Below the pieces are notes generated by a model that saw only the letters and a program-made list of their open reading frames with translations, did not search any database and was not told the DNA's origin. A DNA stretch of 64,000 nucleotides from contig NZ_BSQG01000002.1 in the NCBI RefSeq assembly GCF_030268225.1, positions 1-64,000 on the forward strand, written 5' to 3'. Made by a program: the position numbers and the translations under genes. Source of the DNA: Nocardiopsis ansamitocini (GTDB lineage: Bacteria > Actinomycetota > Actinomycetes > Streptosporangiales > Streptosporangiaceae). Positions 16,863 to 30,257 of the stretch are shown here, one piece after another; position 1 is the first letter of the stretch, and every line of letters starts with the position of its first letter.

Positions 16863-17510
16863 ATGACCGAACCGATGACGGACCCCCGTCGCTGGCCCAA
16901 GGGCCCCGGCCTGTTCACCGCCGGCGCCATGGCAGCCGGTGTACTGCTGAGCGGATGCACCCCCACCGACCAAGGGACCGAAGCCGGTGAGGCCCCCTAC
17001 CTCGCGGTGCCGGGCTCACCGATGGCGGCACCGGAGTACGAATTCACCACCACCGAAGGCGCCCCTTGGTCGTTCACCGGGGCAACCGAGGACAGGATCA
17101 CCCTGCTGTACTTCGGATACACCAGCTGTCCGGATGTGTGCCCCACGACGATGGCCGACATCTCCGACGCGCTCACCCGTATCGGCGGGAAGGCCGACCA
17201 GGTGGACGTGGTCATGGTCAGCACCGACCCCGAACGCGACACCGACGAGCAGCTGGGCACGTGGCTGCGCGGTTTCGACCCGGGGTTCGACGGGGTGCGG
17301 GGACCGGTCGACGATGTGGTGGCGGCAGCCCTCGCCTACGGCATCCCGGTCGAGGCCCCCGCCACAGAGGGCGGAGACTACCTGGTCACCCATGGCGGGC
17401 GCGTAGCTGTTCTGCGGCCCGGTGGTGACGCCGTCGGCTTCTTCGACGAGGGCACCAGTGGTGCGCAGATGAGCGGCACCCTGCCCCGACTGATCGACGA
17501 GTGGCTATGA
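16863..17510 (+). CDS. SCO1/SenC-family copper-binding lipoprotein
   Basis: 215-aa thioredoxin-fold Sco protein used in copper delivery to extracytoplasmic cuproenzymes. A lipoprotein signal with lipobox LLSGC lies near residues 28-32. The copper-binding CPDVCPTT motif is near 89-96 and the distal His is in YLVTHGGRVAVL near 175. Start ATG 16863 follows GGGAGG; longer reading upstream is out of context. The stop overlaps the start of a 54-aa ORF (ATGA), and a DyP peroxidase follows, as in the Streptomyces sco-ecuC-dtpA copper operon. Confidence 0.9.
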   Translation: MTEPMTDPRRWPKGPGLFTAGAMAAGVLLSGCTPTDQGTEAGEAPYLAVPGSPMAAPEYEFTTTEGAPWSFTGATEDRITLLYFGYTSCPDVCPTTMADISDALTRIGGKADQVDVVMVSTDPERDTDEQLGTWLRGFDPGFDGVRGPVDDVVAAALAYGIPVEAPATEGGDYLVTHGGRVAVLRPGGDAVGFFDEGTSGAQMSGTLPRLIDEWL

Positions 17511-17671
17511 TGGCCCGCCCCGCCGTACATCCCGCCGCCGGATTCAGCCTCCCCCTTCCCACCGTTGCACCGACCATCGCCCTCGGCACGGCACTCGGCC
17601 TCGTGGTCCCCGTCCTCGCCGGGGCCGGGAGCTCCGCACCCGACGACGGCACCCCCTGTTCAGGAAACTGA
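17507..17671 (+). CDS. Small membrane or secreted protein between sco and DyP
   Basis: A 54-codon ORF overlapping the sco stop as ATGA and ending 8 bp before the DyP start, so it is positioned as a translated operon member. The protein has one hydrophobic stretch (ALGTALGLVVPVLAGAG, about residues 25-41) and a short tail SSAPDDGTPCSGN with a single Cys. In Streptomyces this slot holds a copper chaperone gene of the PCuAC/ECuC type. The ORF may be a remnant of such a gene or a small protein in its own right; no copper-binding Met/His motif is left. Confidence 0.5.
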   Translation: MMARPAVHPAAGFSLPLPTVAPTIALGTALGLVVPVLAGAGSSAPDDGTPCSGN

Positions 17672-17679
17672 GCCCGCTG

Positions 17680-18957
17680 ATGGCGAAGAACGAACAGACG
17701 CCAGGGGGGACGCCTTCCCGGCGCGGATTCCTCACGGGGATGGGTGCCGCCGGACTGAGCGGCGTCGGCATCGGCATGGGCGCGGCGGAGATACTCCGTC
17801 CCCTGGTCCCCGAACGCACCGGAAGTCGCGACGCCGCACGACTGCACCCGGCCGACGCCCGGGGCGAGACCCACGCGTCCCTGCAGCCGGGTATCGCGGG
17901 TGCCGCACCCGCCTTCATCCACGTCATCGCCCTGGACCTGGTTCCTGGTCTCCGTGCGGGTGGCGGGCAGGCCAGGGCCGCCGCGGCCGGCATCCTGCGG
18001 TCCTGGACCGACATGGCCGCCCGGCTCCACGAGCAGGGGCCGAGCGGGCCGGTCGCAGCCGGCCTGCGCCCCAGTTCACTCATGGTCACCGTGGGGCTGG
18101 GCGCGTCCCTGCTGGACGTGATCGGTGCGGGTGGCCGGCGTCCGGCCGCCTTCGCCGACCTTCCGGCTTTCGGCACCGATGTGCTGCGCGCGGAGTGGTC
18201 CGACGGCGACCTGCTCCTTCAGGTGGGGGCGGAGGATCCGTTGGTCGTGGCGGCGGCCGTCAACGAACTGGTGGACGCGACGGCTTCGGCGGCCAGAGTC
18301 CGCTGGTCGGTTCGCGGTTTCCAGCGCACCGCGGCGGCGGCCGAGGACCCGGCTGGGACACCGCGCAACCTGATGGGGCAGATCGACGGCACGGCCAACC
18401 CGCCCCGCGACCACGCCCTGTTCGAGCGAACAGTGGTTGCGCGTTCGGATCAGACGCCCGGGCACGTCTGGATGTCGGGCGGAAGCTACCTGGTGGTGCG
18501 TCGTATCCGCATGTTGTTGGCGGAGTGGGCGGAGACCGACGTCGCCGGACGTGAACGCGTGATCGGCCGCAGGCTCTCCACCGGAGCACCTCTGGGCAAG
18601 GATCTTGTTACCGACACGGTTCCGCTGTCGGCTCGGGACGCTTCGGGGGAACCGGTCATCGCCGCGAACGCACATGTACGACTGTCGAGTCCGCAGAACA
18701 ATCTCGGCGCTCGGATGTTCCGGCGCGGCTACAGCTACGACGAAGGATGGCGGCCCGACGGCTCCCGCGAGTCGGGGTTGCTGTTCCTCGCCTGGCAGAG
18801 TGATCCGGCGACCGGGTTCACCCCGGTCCAACGCACGCTGGACGAGAAAGGCGACGCTCTCAACCGGTTCGTCCGACACGAGGGGAGCGCACTGTTCGCG
18901 GTGCCCCCCGCCGCAGGGGAGGGCCGGTACCTGGCCCAAGAGCTCATCGAGGAATGA
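17680..18957 (+). CDS. Tat-exported DyP-type haem peroxidase
   Basis: 425-aa dye-decolourising peroxidase of the EfeB/DtpA type, exported folded through the Tat pathway. The twin-arginine signal SRRGFLTGMGAAGLSG is near residues 13-28. The family motif GQIDGTAN with the distal catalytic Asp is near 232, and the proximal haem His is in HVRLSSPQNN near 331. ATG 17680 is 8 bp after the small ORF. It is last in the sco operon. DyP enzymes of this location in Streptomyces work with Sco and a copper chaperone in maturing a radical copper oxidase; that link here is inference. Confidence 0.9.
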   Translation: MAKNEQTPGGTPSRRGFLTGMGAAGLSGVGIGMGAAEILRPLVPERTGSRDAARLHPADARGETHASLQPGIAGAAPAFIHVIALDLVPGLRAGGGQARAAAAGILRSWTDMAARLHEQGPSGPVAAGLRPSSLMVTVGLGASLLDVIGAGGRRPAAFADLPAFGTDVLRAEWSDGDLLLQVGAEDPLVVAAAVNELVDATASAARVRWSVRGFQRTAAAAEDPAGTPRNLMGQIDGTANPPRDHALFERTVVARSDQTPGHVWMSGGSYLVVRRIRMLLAEWAETDVAGRERVIGRRLSTGAPLGKDLVTDTVPLSARDASGEPVIAANAHVRLSSPQNNLGARMFRRGYSYDEGWRPDGSRESGLLFLAWQSDPATGFTPVQRTLDEKGDALNRFVRHEGSALFAVPPAAGEGRYLAQELIEE

Positions 18958-19449
18958 GCCGGGCGGCGCAGCCCGTTGACAACCGGTTGGCGACAAGGCT
19001 GCGTGTCGGGAAGTCGACACAACCGGGAGCGGCTGGCCGTTCAAGCACTGTGTGTCTGCCGCCTACGGTCGACCAGCGGTATGCACTGTCGACTCTGATG
19101 GCCCCGCAGTCCGCCGGGCGACGTGTCGACATGTCGGGGAACCGACTCGTGCGAAGGACGACCCGATCACGGATGGACCGCCCGTCGCGCAGAAACACCC
19201 TTCTGCGGCCCTACCGTATCGAGGCAACCGGGGGCGACGAGCCATGCTGGCTTTCCTCGCGATCGCCGTGGGGGTCGCAGGGGCCGGTCAGGGGTTCGAG
19301 GCCGCGGGGGGGAGGCGCCCTCCGGAACTCCACGACAGCGCCGGGGAGCTGCGCTCCCTTCTCCTTCACCGGAGCGCCGAGCGCTTCGCGGAGTCTCTGG
19401 GCACCCCTCGACCGGCTGCGCACCGTATGCGCTGGGACCGGACACGAAA
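18958..19449. other. Intergenic region between DyP and the tRNA-Ile terminator
   Basis: No gene is convincing here. A weak 5-bp hairpin (CGGGC/GCCCG) follows the DyP stop. The first 180 bp are rich in GTCGAC, including one TGTCGACA (19124-19131). An open frame beginning with ATG at 19244 has a hydrophobic start but runs on through the tRNA terminator and the tRNA itself. Confidence 0.5.
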
Positions 19450-19480
19450 AAGGCCACCTCCCGAAAAGGGAGGTGGCCTT
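19450..19480 (-). terminator. Terminator of tRNA-Ile
   Basis: A perfect 13-bp stem (19450-19462 with 19468-19480, 5-nt loop) followed on the minus strand by a run of T. It begins 10 bp past the tRNA 3' end and is a textbook intrinsic terminator. Confidence 0.85.
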
Positions 19481-19489
19481 CGAACTGGG

Positions 19490-19563
19490 TGGGCGTACCA
19501 GGACTTGAACCTGGGGCCTCGTCCTTATCAGGGACGCGCTCTAACCGACTGAGCTATACGCCC
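19490..19563 (-). tRNA. tRNA-Ile (GAT anticodon)
   Basis: A 74-nt cloverleaf on the minus strand: acceptor GGGCGTA pairs with TACGCCC, discriminator A, D arm GCTC/GAGC, anticodon stem CGTCC/GGACG with loop CTGATAA giving anticodon GAT, a 5-nt variable loop, and T arm CCAGG-TTCAAGT-CCTGG. CCA is not encoded. A TAGAGT -10-like hexamer lies 14 nt upstream (19582-19577). It follows the gyrA region, a common actinobacterial arrangement. Confidence 0.97.
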
Positions 19564-19690
19564 TCGTTCGTGTGGAACTCTATCGCATCAGGGAGAGTGC
19601 GGCGAACCGACAAAACCCTGGTGGACAGTGCGAAGGACACCTGATCCAGGTCGCCCTCCGAGCATCGAGTTTACCCGTACTCAGGACGTC

Positions 19691-19725
19691 CTCGGTCCCC
19701 CGCGCCGTCGGCGCGGGGGACCGAG
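19691..19725 (-). terminator. Terminator after the DUF3566 gene
   Basis: A perfect 16-bp G+C-rich stem (19691-19706 with 19710-19725) with a 3-nt loop, 11 bp beyond the stop codon at 19737. It has no T tract, which is common in actinobacterial terminators. Confidence 0.8.
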
Positions 19726-19736
19726 GGGCCATCAGG

Positions 19737-20381
19737 TTACTCAGACTCGCTGAGGGTCACGTCGATCCCGCCCACGAGGTCGGCGGAGAGGTTGTAGAGC
19801 ATCGCTCCGACGGTGGACAGTGCGGTGATCAAGATGATGTTCAGCGCGCCGACCAGGCCGGTGTACCCCAGCACCCGGGTGGGGGAGAACCAGCTCTCCG
19901 GGTTGAGGGGAAGCGCGTCCGCGTCGTCCGCCCCGCTGGTGAGTGCATTGATCAACTCGGTGACGGCGTCGAAGACACCGAGTGTGGACATGATCGTGTA
20001 GATGACCGCGATCGCCACGAACAGGATGATGAAGCAGACCAGGGAGATGACGAAGCTGAACTTCATCACCGACCACGGCTCGACCCGGCTCAGTGACAGG
20101 TGTGCCTTGCGAACCGACTTCGCAGGCTTCCCGGTGGGAGTCTGCGGGCCGGACGGCCGCTGCTGGGTCGATGGTTCCATGGTCCCTTCCTCCTGCGCGG
20201 CGGTGGAGGCGGCGTCCGAGTCCGGTGACGGCGACTCGGCCTCGTCGTCAGTGGTGAGAGCCGTGGAAGTGGGCTCTTCGGCCACGTCCTTGCTCTTCTC
20301 CTGCTCGACGACCTGTTCCTTCTCGGCTTCAGCCGACTCCAGTTCGGCGGACTGCCGTTGCGCGTTGTCAGACATAGCCAC
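19737..20381 (-). CDS. DUF3566 membrane protein
   Basis: 214-aa protein. The first 95 residues are disordered and rich in Glu, Ser and Thr. The rest has two transmembrane segments, VMKFSFVISLVCFIILFVAI (about 110-130) and a second near 180-200, separated by an extracytoplasmic loop. The segment KAHLSLSRVEPWSVMKFSF is the DUF3566 signature. This family regularly follows gyrA in actinobacteria; its role is unknown. It is separated from gyrA by 238 bp and a strong hairpin, so it may have its own promoter. Confidence 0.85.
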   Translation of the reverse strand: MAMSDNAQRQSAELESAEAEKEQVVEQEKSKDVAEEPTSTALTTDDEAESPSPDSDAASTAAQEEGTMEPSTQQRPSGPQTPTGKPAKSVRKAHLSLSRVEPWSVMKFSFVISLVCFIILFVAIAVIYTIMSTLGVFDAVTELINALTSGADDADALPLNPESWFSPTRVLGYTGLVGALNIILITALSTVGAMLYNLSADLVGGIDVTLSESE

Positions 20382-20560
20382 GGTACCGGTGGACTTTCCT
20401 GTTGCGGGTGGAATCCGGGAGAGCCGGGGGAGGAGAACCGAACTCCACAGGACGAATGTCGCTTATGACGAGAACCCACTCTATTGAGCTGGGCGGGTAG
20501 CAGCCAGCGCAGCGCGCGAGCGGGGAGGAACGGGCTCTTCTCGGAGCTGGCGACTGACTG

Positions 20561-20603
20561 CCCCTGCCGGTTTCACGTGAAACCTCACGAGAACCGGCAG
20601 GGG
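20561..20603 (-). terminator. gyrA terminator containing a parS site
   Basis: A perfect 12-bp stem (20561-20572 with 20592-20603, CCCCTGCCGGTT and its complement) lies 16 bp after the gyrA stop. The 19-nt loop and the inner end of one arm are occupied by a parS palindrome (20570-20583), so two secondary structures compete in the RNA. Confidence 0.75.
20570..20583. other. parS: parS site downstream of gyrA
   Basis: GTTTCACGTGAAAC, a perfect parS core, embedded in the gyrA terminator hairpin. It lies about 10 kb from the origin, on the dnaN side. Confidence 0.93.
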
Positions 20604-20619
20604 CTGAGACAGGCAGAAC

Positions 20620-23217
<2,598 letters not shown>

Positions 23218-23301
23218 TGGATGTCGATCCTTTTCTCGTCAGTCGTTCGCGGCTGTCGCGGCGCCCGGGGTGGGGCGCGCGTCCCCCTTCTTCCGTTGGT
23301 G

Positions 23302-25613
<2,312 letters not shown>

Positions 25614-26126
25614 TCACCGAACCCGCCACTGACCTCGGGTGTTGCGGCCGCTGCTGGGCCCGCGGACCTTGATGGAGCGCACGCTGCCGTGCCCGAGCTC
25701 CTCGTTGAGTCTGCGCATCAGCTGCGGGGTGAGTGCGCGAACCTGGGTCGCCCAGGCCGCGGAGTCCGCCGTGACGACGAGTTCACCCTCGGCGTAGGTC
25801 TCGGGTCGCACGTGTTGGGCGAGCCGCTCTCCGACGATCTGCGACCACCGGCCGAAGACGCCGCCGATGGCGACCTGCTCCTGCCAGCCGTGCTCGATCA
25901 ACCAGGAACGCACCGCCTCCCCGAAGAGTTGGGGTTCACCACGGGCCCCCGTCGAACGCCGTCGTACCCGTCGTGGAGCGGCAGCGGTGGACCCGCCGCG
26001 CTCCTTCGCCTCGGCCCGCGCCTTTGCCAGTGCCTGGCGGGCCAGTTCGACACCGCTGGGACCGTTCGCGGGGGGATCCTCGCCCCCTCCGTCCACAGGC
26101 TGTGGACGGGGAGTGTCACTGCTCAC
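25614..26126 (-). CDS. DUF721 (DciA-like) protein
   Basis: 170-aa protein of the DUF721 family, which includes DciA, the ancestral loader or handler of the replicative helicase in bacteria lacking DnaC. The N-terminal 70 residues are Lys/Arg/Ala-rich and likely disordered. The KH-like domain (about 75-160) contains [40 protein letters not shown] and [18 protein letters not shown]. Its start overlaps the recF stop by 11 bp, consistent with a recF operon. Helicase-handling function is inferred from the family. Confidence 0.85.
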   Translation of the reverse strand: MSSDTPRPQPVDGGGEDPPANGPSGVELARQALAKARAEAKERGGSTAAAPRRVRRRSTGARGEPQLFGEAVRSWLIEHGWQEQVAIGGVFGRWSQIVGERLAQHVRPETYAEGELVVTADSAAWATQVRALTPQLMRRLNEELGHGSVRSIKVRGPSSGRNTRGQWRVR

Positions 26127-27252
26127 GTTCGACCATCCCTGCGCGGACCAGGAAACGGGCGCCCATCAACTCTTCCGGAATGTCGTCGGGAACAGCAGCG
26201 CTGACCAGCACCTGCTCAGCCGTGCGAACATGCTCTGCGAGCTTGCGGCGACGCTCTGCGTCAAGCTCGGCGAACACGTCGTCGAGAATGAGTACCGGAT
26301 CGTCCCCGTCCGCACGCAGGAGCTCGAACCCCGACAGTCGCAACGACAAGGCATAGGACCATGCCTCCCCCTGGCTGGCGTAGCCCTTGGCCGGAAGATC
26401 GTCCAGCCGGAGCTGGAGATCGTCGCGATGCGGGCCGACGAGGCTGACCCCACGCTGGAGTTCCTGCTGCCGGGACTGTTCAAGGGCCCCGCGCAGGACG
26501 TCCGCGAGTTGACCCCGGCCGGCCGGCAGGGGAGCGTCATCTGCGACGGCGGAACTCCGGTAGTGCAGGCTCGGCGGACCTCCCGCGGAAGTGAGCTCGC
26601 CGTATGCCTTGGCCACCAGCGGCTGGAGCTCGGCCACCAACGCCAGGCGGGCGGCCAGTAGTTCGGCACCGGCGGTCGCCAGATGCTCGTTCCATACCTC
26701 AAGGGTGGACAGGTCGGGTTCGGTCCGCTGTTTGAAGTAACGGGCGGAGGCCGACTTGAGCAGCGCGTTGCGTTGTTTGAGCACCCGTTCGTAGTCGGAG
26801 CGCACCCCTGCGAAACGGGGGGTGCGTGCGATCAGCAGGTCGTCCAGGAAACGGCGCCGTTCCCCTGGGTCGCCCTTGACCAGCGCGAGGTCCTCAGGTG
26901 CGAACAAGACCGTGCGCAGGATGCCGAGGACGTCGCGAGGACGGGTCCCCGCTGAACGGTTCAGCCGGGCCCGGTTGGCCTTGCCGGGGTTGATCTCCAG
27001 TTCGATGACGGCGCGACGCTCGCCCTTGACGACGGCAACGCGCACGATGGCCCGCTCAGCCCCTTTGCGCACCAGCGGGGCGTCGGTGGCGACGCGGTGA
27101 CTGCCGTGTGTGGCCACGTACCCGATCGCCTCGACCAGGTTGGTCTTGCCCTGGCCGTTGGAGCCGACAAAGGTACTGATCCCTGGTTCGAGCTCCAGAT
27201 GAGCCGACTCATAGGACCGGTAGTCGGCCAGTTGCAGGTGGGATACGTACAT
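26116..27252 (-). CDS. recF: DNA replication and repair protein RecF
   Basis: 378-aa SMC-like ATPase acting in the RecFOR loading of RecA at gaps and stalled forks. Walker A is GSNGQGKTN near residues 30-38. The signature region reads [11 protein letters not shown], and Walker B is [13 protein letters not shown] near 315. The N-terminus [14 protein letters not shown] is typical. It lies in the conserved dnaA-dnaN-gnd-recF order; the next gene overlaps its stop. Confidence 0.96.
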   Translation of the reverse strand: MYVSHLQLADYRSYESAHLELEPGISTFVGSNGQGKTNLVEAIGYVATHGSHRVATDAPLVRKGAERAIVRVAVVKGERRAVIELEINPGKANRARLNRSAGTRPRDVLGILRTVLFAPEDLALVKGDPGERRRFLDDLLIARTPRFAGVRSDYERVLKQRNALLKSASARYFKQRTEPDLSTLEVWNEHLATAGAELLAARLALVAELQPLVAKAYGELTSAGGPPSLHYRSSAVADDAPLPAGRGQLADVLRGALEQSRQQELQRGVSLVGPHRDDLQLRLDDLPAKGYASQGEAWSYALSLRLSGFELLRADGDDPVLILDDVFAELDAERRRKLAEHVRTAEQVLVSAAVPDDIPEELMGARFLVRAGMVEREQ

Positions 27253-27274
27253 CTGGCTGCTCCTATACGCGGAC

Positions 27275-27303
27275 CGGACCCGGGCGCAGGCGCCTCGGGT
27301 CCG
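27275..27303 (-). terminator. Hairpin between gnd and recF
   Basis: CGGACCCG (27275-27282) pairs with CGGGTCCG (27296-27303), with further partial pairing inside. It lies about 60 nt after the gnd stop and 23 nt before the recF start. It may be an attenuator or partial terminator; no T run follows. Confidence 0.4.
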
Positions 27304-27363
27304 GGGGGTGCGAATCAGCTGTGCCGTCCACGTGGTCGACGTGGCGGACGGCGTGATGCGGGT

Positions 27364-28269
<906 letters not shown>

Positions 28270-28356
28270 GCTCGTAATCCCCTTATTCGTCGCCAAGGAT
28301 GTCAGGCCGTGGATATGTGGACGAGCCGGCGGGCCCGCCGATGCGGCTGGGGCAGG

Positions 28357-29496
28357 TCAGCTCGACAGCCGAACGGGCATGATCAGGTAACGGTAGTCCG
28401 AGGCACCGTCCTCGGCGGCTGGCTTGCCCGTAATGATCGCGGGTTTGGTCGAGGTGGTGAACTGCAACCGCGCGATGTCGGACTCGATGGCGTTGAGGCC
28501 GTCGACCAGGAAGGTCGAGTTGAAGGCGATCTGGACTTCGTCGCCCTCCAGCGAGGCGTCCAGCACCTCGACGGCCTGGGCCTCGTCACCGGTCCCGGCC
28601 TCCAGCACCAGACGCCCCTCGCTGAAGGCCAGGCGCAACGGGGTGTTGCGCTCGGCGACCAGGGAAACGCGCTTGACCGCCTCGATGAACTCCGATTTCT
28701 GCACCTCGGCGACCGAGTTGAAGGTCTCGGGGAGCAGTGCGCGGTACTTGGGGAAGTCGCCGTCGAGCAGCCGGGTGGTGGTGCGGCGGCCGCCGCCCTC
28801 GAACCCGATCATGCCTTCGCCCTTGCCCGTGGCCGACAGCGCGATGGAGACCTGGGCACCACCGGTCAGCGACTTGGCGGTGTCGGCGAGCGTCTTTGCG
28901 GGCACGAGGGCGACCGCGGACAGTTCGGGGTTCTCCGGGGTCCAGGTGAGCTCGCGCACGGCAAGGCGATAGCGGTCGGTGGAGGCGAGGGTCACGGTCT
29001 CGCCCTCGATCTCGATCCGCACGCCGGTGAGCATGGGCAGGGTGTCGTCGCGCCCGGCCGCAACCGCGACCTGGCTGACCGCTGCCGCGAAGGCGTCGCT
29101 GAGCACGGAACCGGTCAGCTGCGGCATCTCCGGGAGGGTGGGGTAGTCCTCGACCGGCAGGGTCAGGAGGGTGAACTTCGCGCTTCCACAGGACACCACG
29201 ACCTTGGCGCCTTCGGTGCTGATCTCCACAGTCTGTGGAGGAAGGTTGCGCACGATCTCGGCGAGGAGACGACCGGAGACGAGGGTCTTGCCCGGCTCGT
29301 CGACATCGCTCTCCACCGAGACCTGCGCGGAGACCTCGTAGTCGAAGCTGGACAGCTTCAGCCGCTGCTGCCCCTCGTGCTCACCGGCGTCCAGCAGCAT
29401 CCCCGCCAGAACGGGGACCGACGGCCGGACCGGCAGCGTGCGAGCGGTCCAGGCGACGGCGTCCGCGAGCACGTCGCGTTCGACCCGGAACTTCAC
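28357..29496 (-). CDS. dnaN: DNA polymerase III sliding clamp (beta subunit)
   Basis: 379-aa clamp made of three similar domains. The family start is KFRVERDVLADAVAWTARTL, and the C-terminus YRYLIMPVRL is the classic end of DnaN. Other matches are TPENPELSAVALVPAKTLAD and LLDGDFPKYRALLPE. The GTG at 29496 has GGAAAGAG upstream and gives the normal length, although the frame is open further up through the origin region. It is the first gene after the origin on this strand. Confidence 0.97.
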   Translation of the reverse strand: MKFRVERDVLADAVAWTARTLPVRPSVPVLAGMLLDAGEHEGQQRLKLSSFDYEVSAQVSVESDVDEPGKTLVSGRLLAEIVRNLPPQTVEISTEGAKVVVSCGSAKFTLLTLPVEDYPTLPEMPQLTGSVLSDAFAAAVSQVAVAAGRDDTLPMLTGVRIEIEGETVTLASTDRYRLAVRELTWTPENPELSAVALVPAKTLADTAKSLTGGAQVSIALSATGKGEGMIGFEGGGRRTTTRLLDGDFPKYRALLPETFNSVAEVQKSEFIEAVKRVSLVAERNTPLRLAFSEGRLVLEAGTGDEAQAVEVLDASLEGDEVQIAFNSTFLVDGLNAIESDIARLQFTTSTKPAIITGKPAAEDGASDYRYLIMPVRLSS

Positions 29497-30212
29497 TATC
29501 GGTCTCTCTTTCCTCGAAAAGCCCTGGCCCCGGCCCTGGACACGGTGGTCCCGGATATTTCCCGGAACGGCTGTGTGCCACGCACCGTCGAGAGCTGCGC
29601 GCGCTCGGCGTCCGGGAGTCTTCTTCAGGGGGTGGGACCCAACGGTACCTGGATTCGGAGCGCTCCGCTGCCCCCGGGATGTGATTGCGACAAAGGGTGC
29701 CACAGGATGGCGTCCACCAGACCTGCGAAGCGGCATGCCACTGAGCACCTCGCTGCCAAGTCTGTTCCAGGCGCCTTCGAAGGCGGAACCTCTGTCCGGC
29801 AAAGTTGTCCACAGAAAATGGGCGAGCCTGTTTTCGAAGCCATCAACTCTCTATAGGTGGCGTAGTAGTAGTAGGGGCTGTGGATAATGTGGATAACCAC
29901 TGTTTTCGCAGCTCACCCCGCGAATTTTCATCCACAGGACTTGTGGATGGTGGGTGGGGAAAACTCGGCGTCCTGTGGACGCCCAGAGGTGCTCCACAGG
30001 TAATCCACACCCCATCCACAGGTTATCCACCGCTTTACCCACAGTTCCGATGATCGGATGATGGGCTGTCCAACTCTGTTACGCACAGGAAGTCCACAGC
30101 CCGTCCACAGGAATCAGCAGGTTGTCCCCAGGGTTGTCCACGGGTTATCCACAGGGATGTGTGTGGTAAAGCCCCGAAAGGAAAATCCGGCACGGGCCGG
30201 CTCCTCCCTGGA
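29497..30212. other. oriC: Replication origin region (oriC) between dnaN and dnaA
   Basis: The dnaA-dnaN interval, the usual actinobacterial origin site. Exact DnaA boxes: TTGTCCACA at 29805 (plus), TTATCCACA at 29879 and 29888 (minus) and 30145 (plus). Near-matches lie at 29928, 29942, 29974, 30001, 30012, 30023, 30035, 30090, 30101, 30122, 30134 and 30162, giving about 16 boxes in 370 bp. The dnaN promoter and leader should occupy 29497-29790. No gene is supported; long open frames across it lack start signals. Confidence 0.9.
29863..29896. promoter_or_regulatory. DnaA-trio-like unwinding element
   Basis: Four TAG triplets (29863-29874), a 4-bp G+C spacer, then two abutting DnaA boxes TGTGGATAA (29879-29887, 29888-29896). 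This is the order, on the same strand, of the DnaA-trio basal unwinding system described in Bacillus subtilis. The flank to the left (29830-29862) is only mildly A+T-rich. It marks the probable site of first strand opening. Confidence 0.72.
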
Positions 30213-30256
30213 GACGAGCGAAGGGCCTTCCCCCGGGGGAAGGCCCTTCGCTCGTC
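30213..30256 (-). terminator. dnaA terminator: 44-nt perfect palindrome
   Basis: Positions 30213-30234 and 30235-30256 are exact complements, giving 22-bp arms with no spacer. It begins 1 bp after the dnaA stop codon and sits between dnaA and the origin boxes. It should stop dnaA transcripts before they enter the origin, and it could extrude as a cruciform. Confidence 0.8.
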
Positions 30257-30257
30257 G

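Noticed and set aside
16625-16966. Minus-strand frame ending GTGA-overlapped with the zinc-finger gene, at the place expected for a sigma factor
   Set aside because: Its sequence is antisense to sco over most of its length and shows no sigma region 2 or 4.
19244-19552. Plus-strand ORF with a hydrophobic start (MLAFLAIAVGVAGAG)
   Set aside because: It runs through the tRNA-Ile terminator and into the tRNA gene on the opposite strand, and has no good ribosome-binding site.
19490-19563. tRNA-Ile as an integration site of a mobile element
   Set aside because: No duplicate of the tRNA 3' end and no integrase or phage gene is visible within the neighbouring 4 kb.
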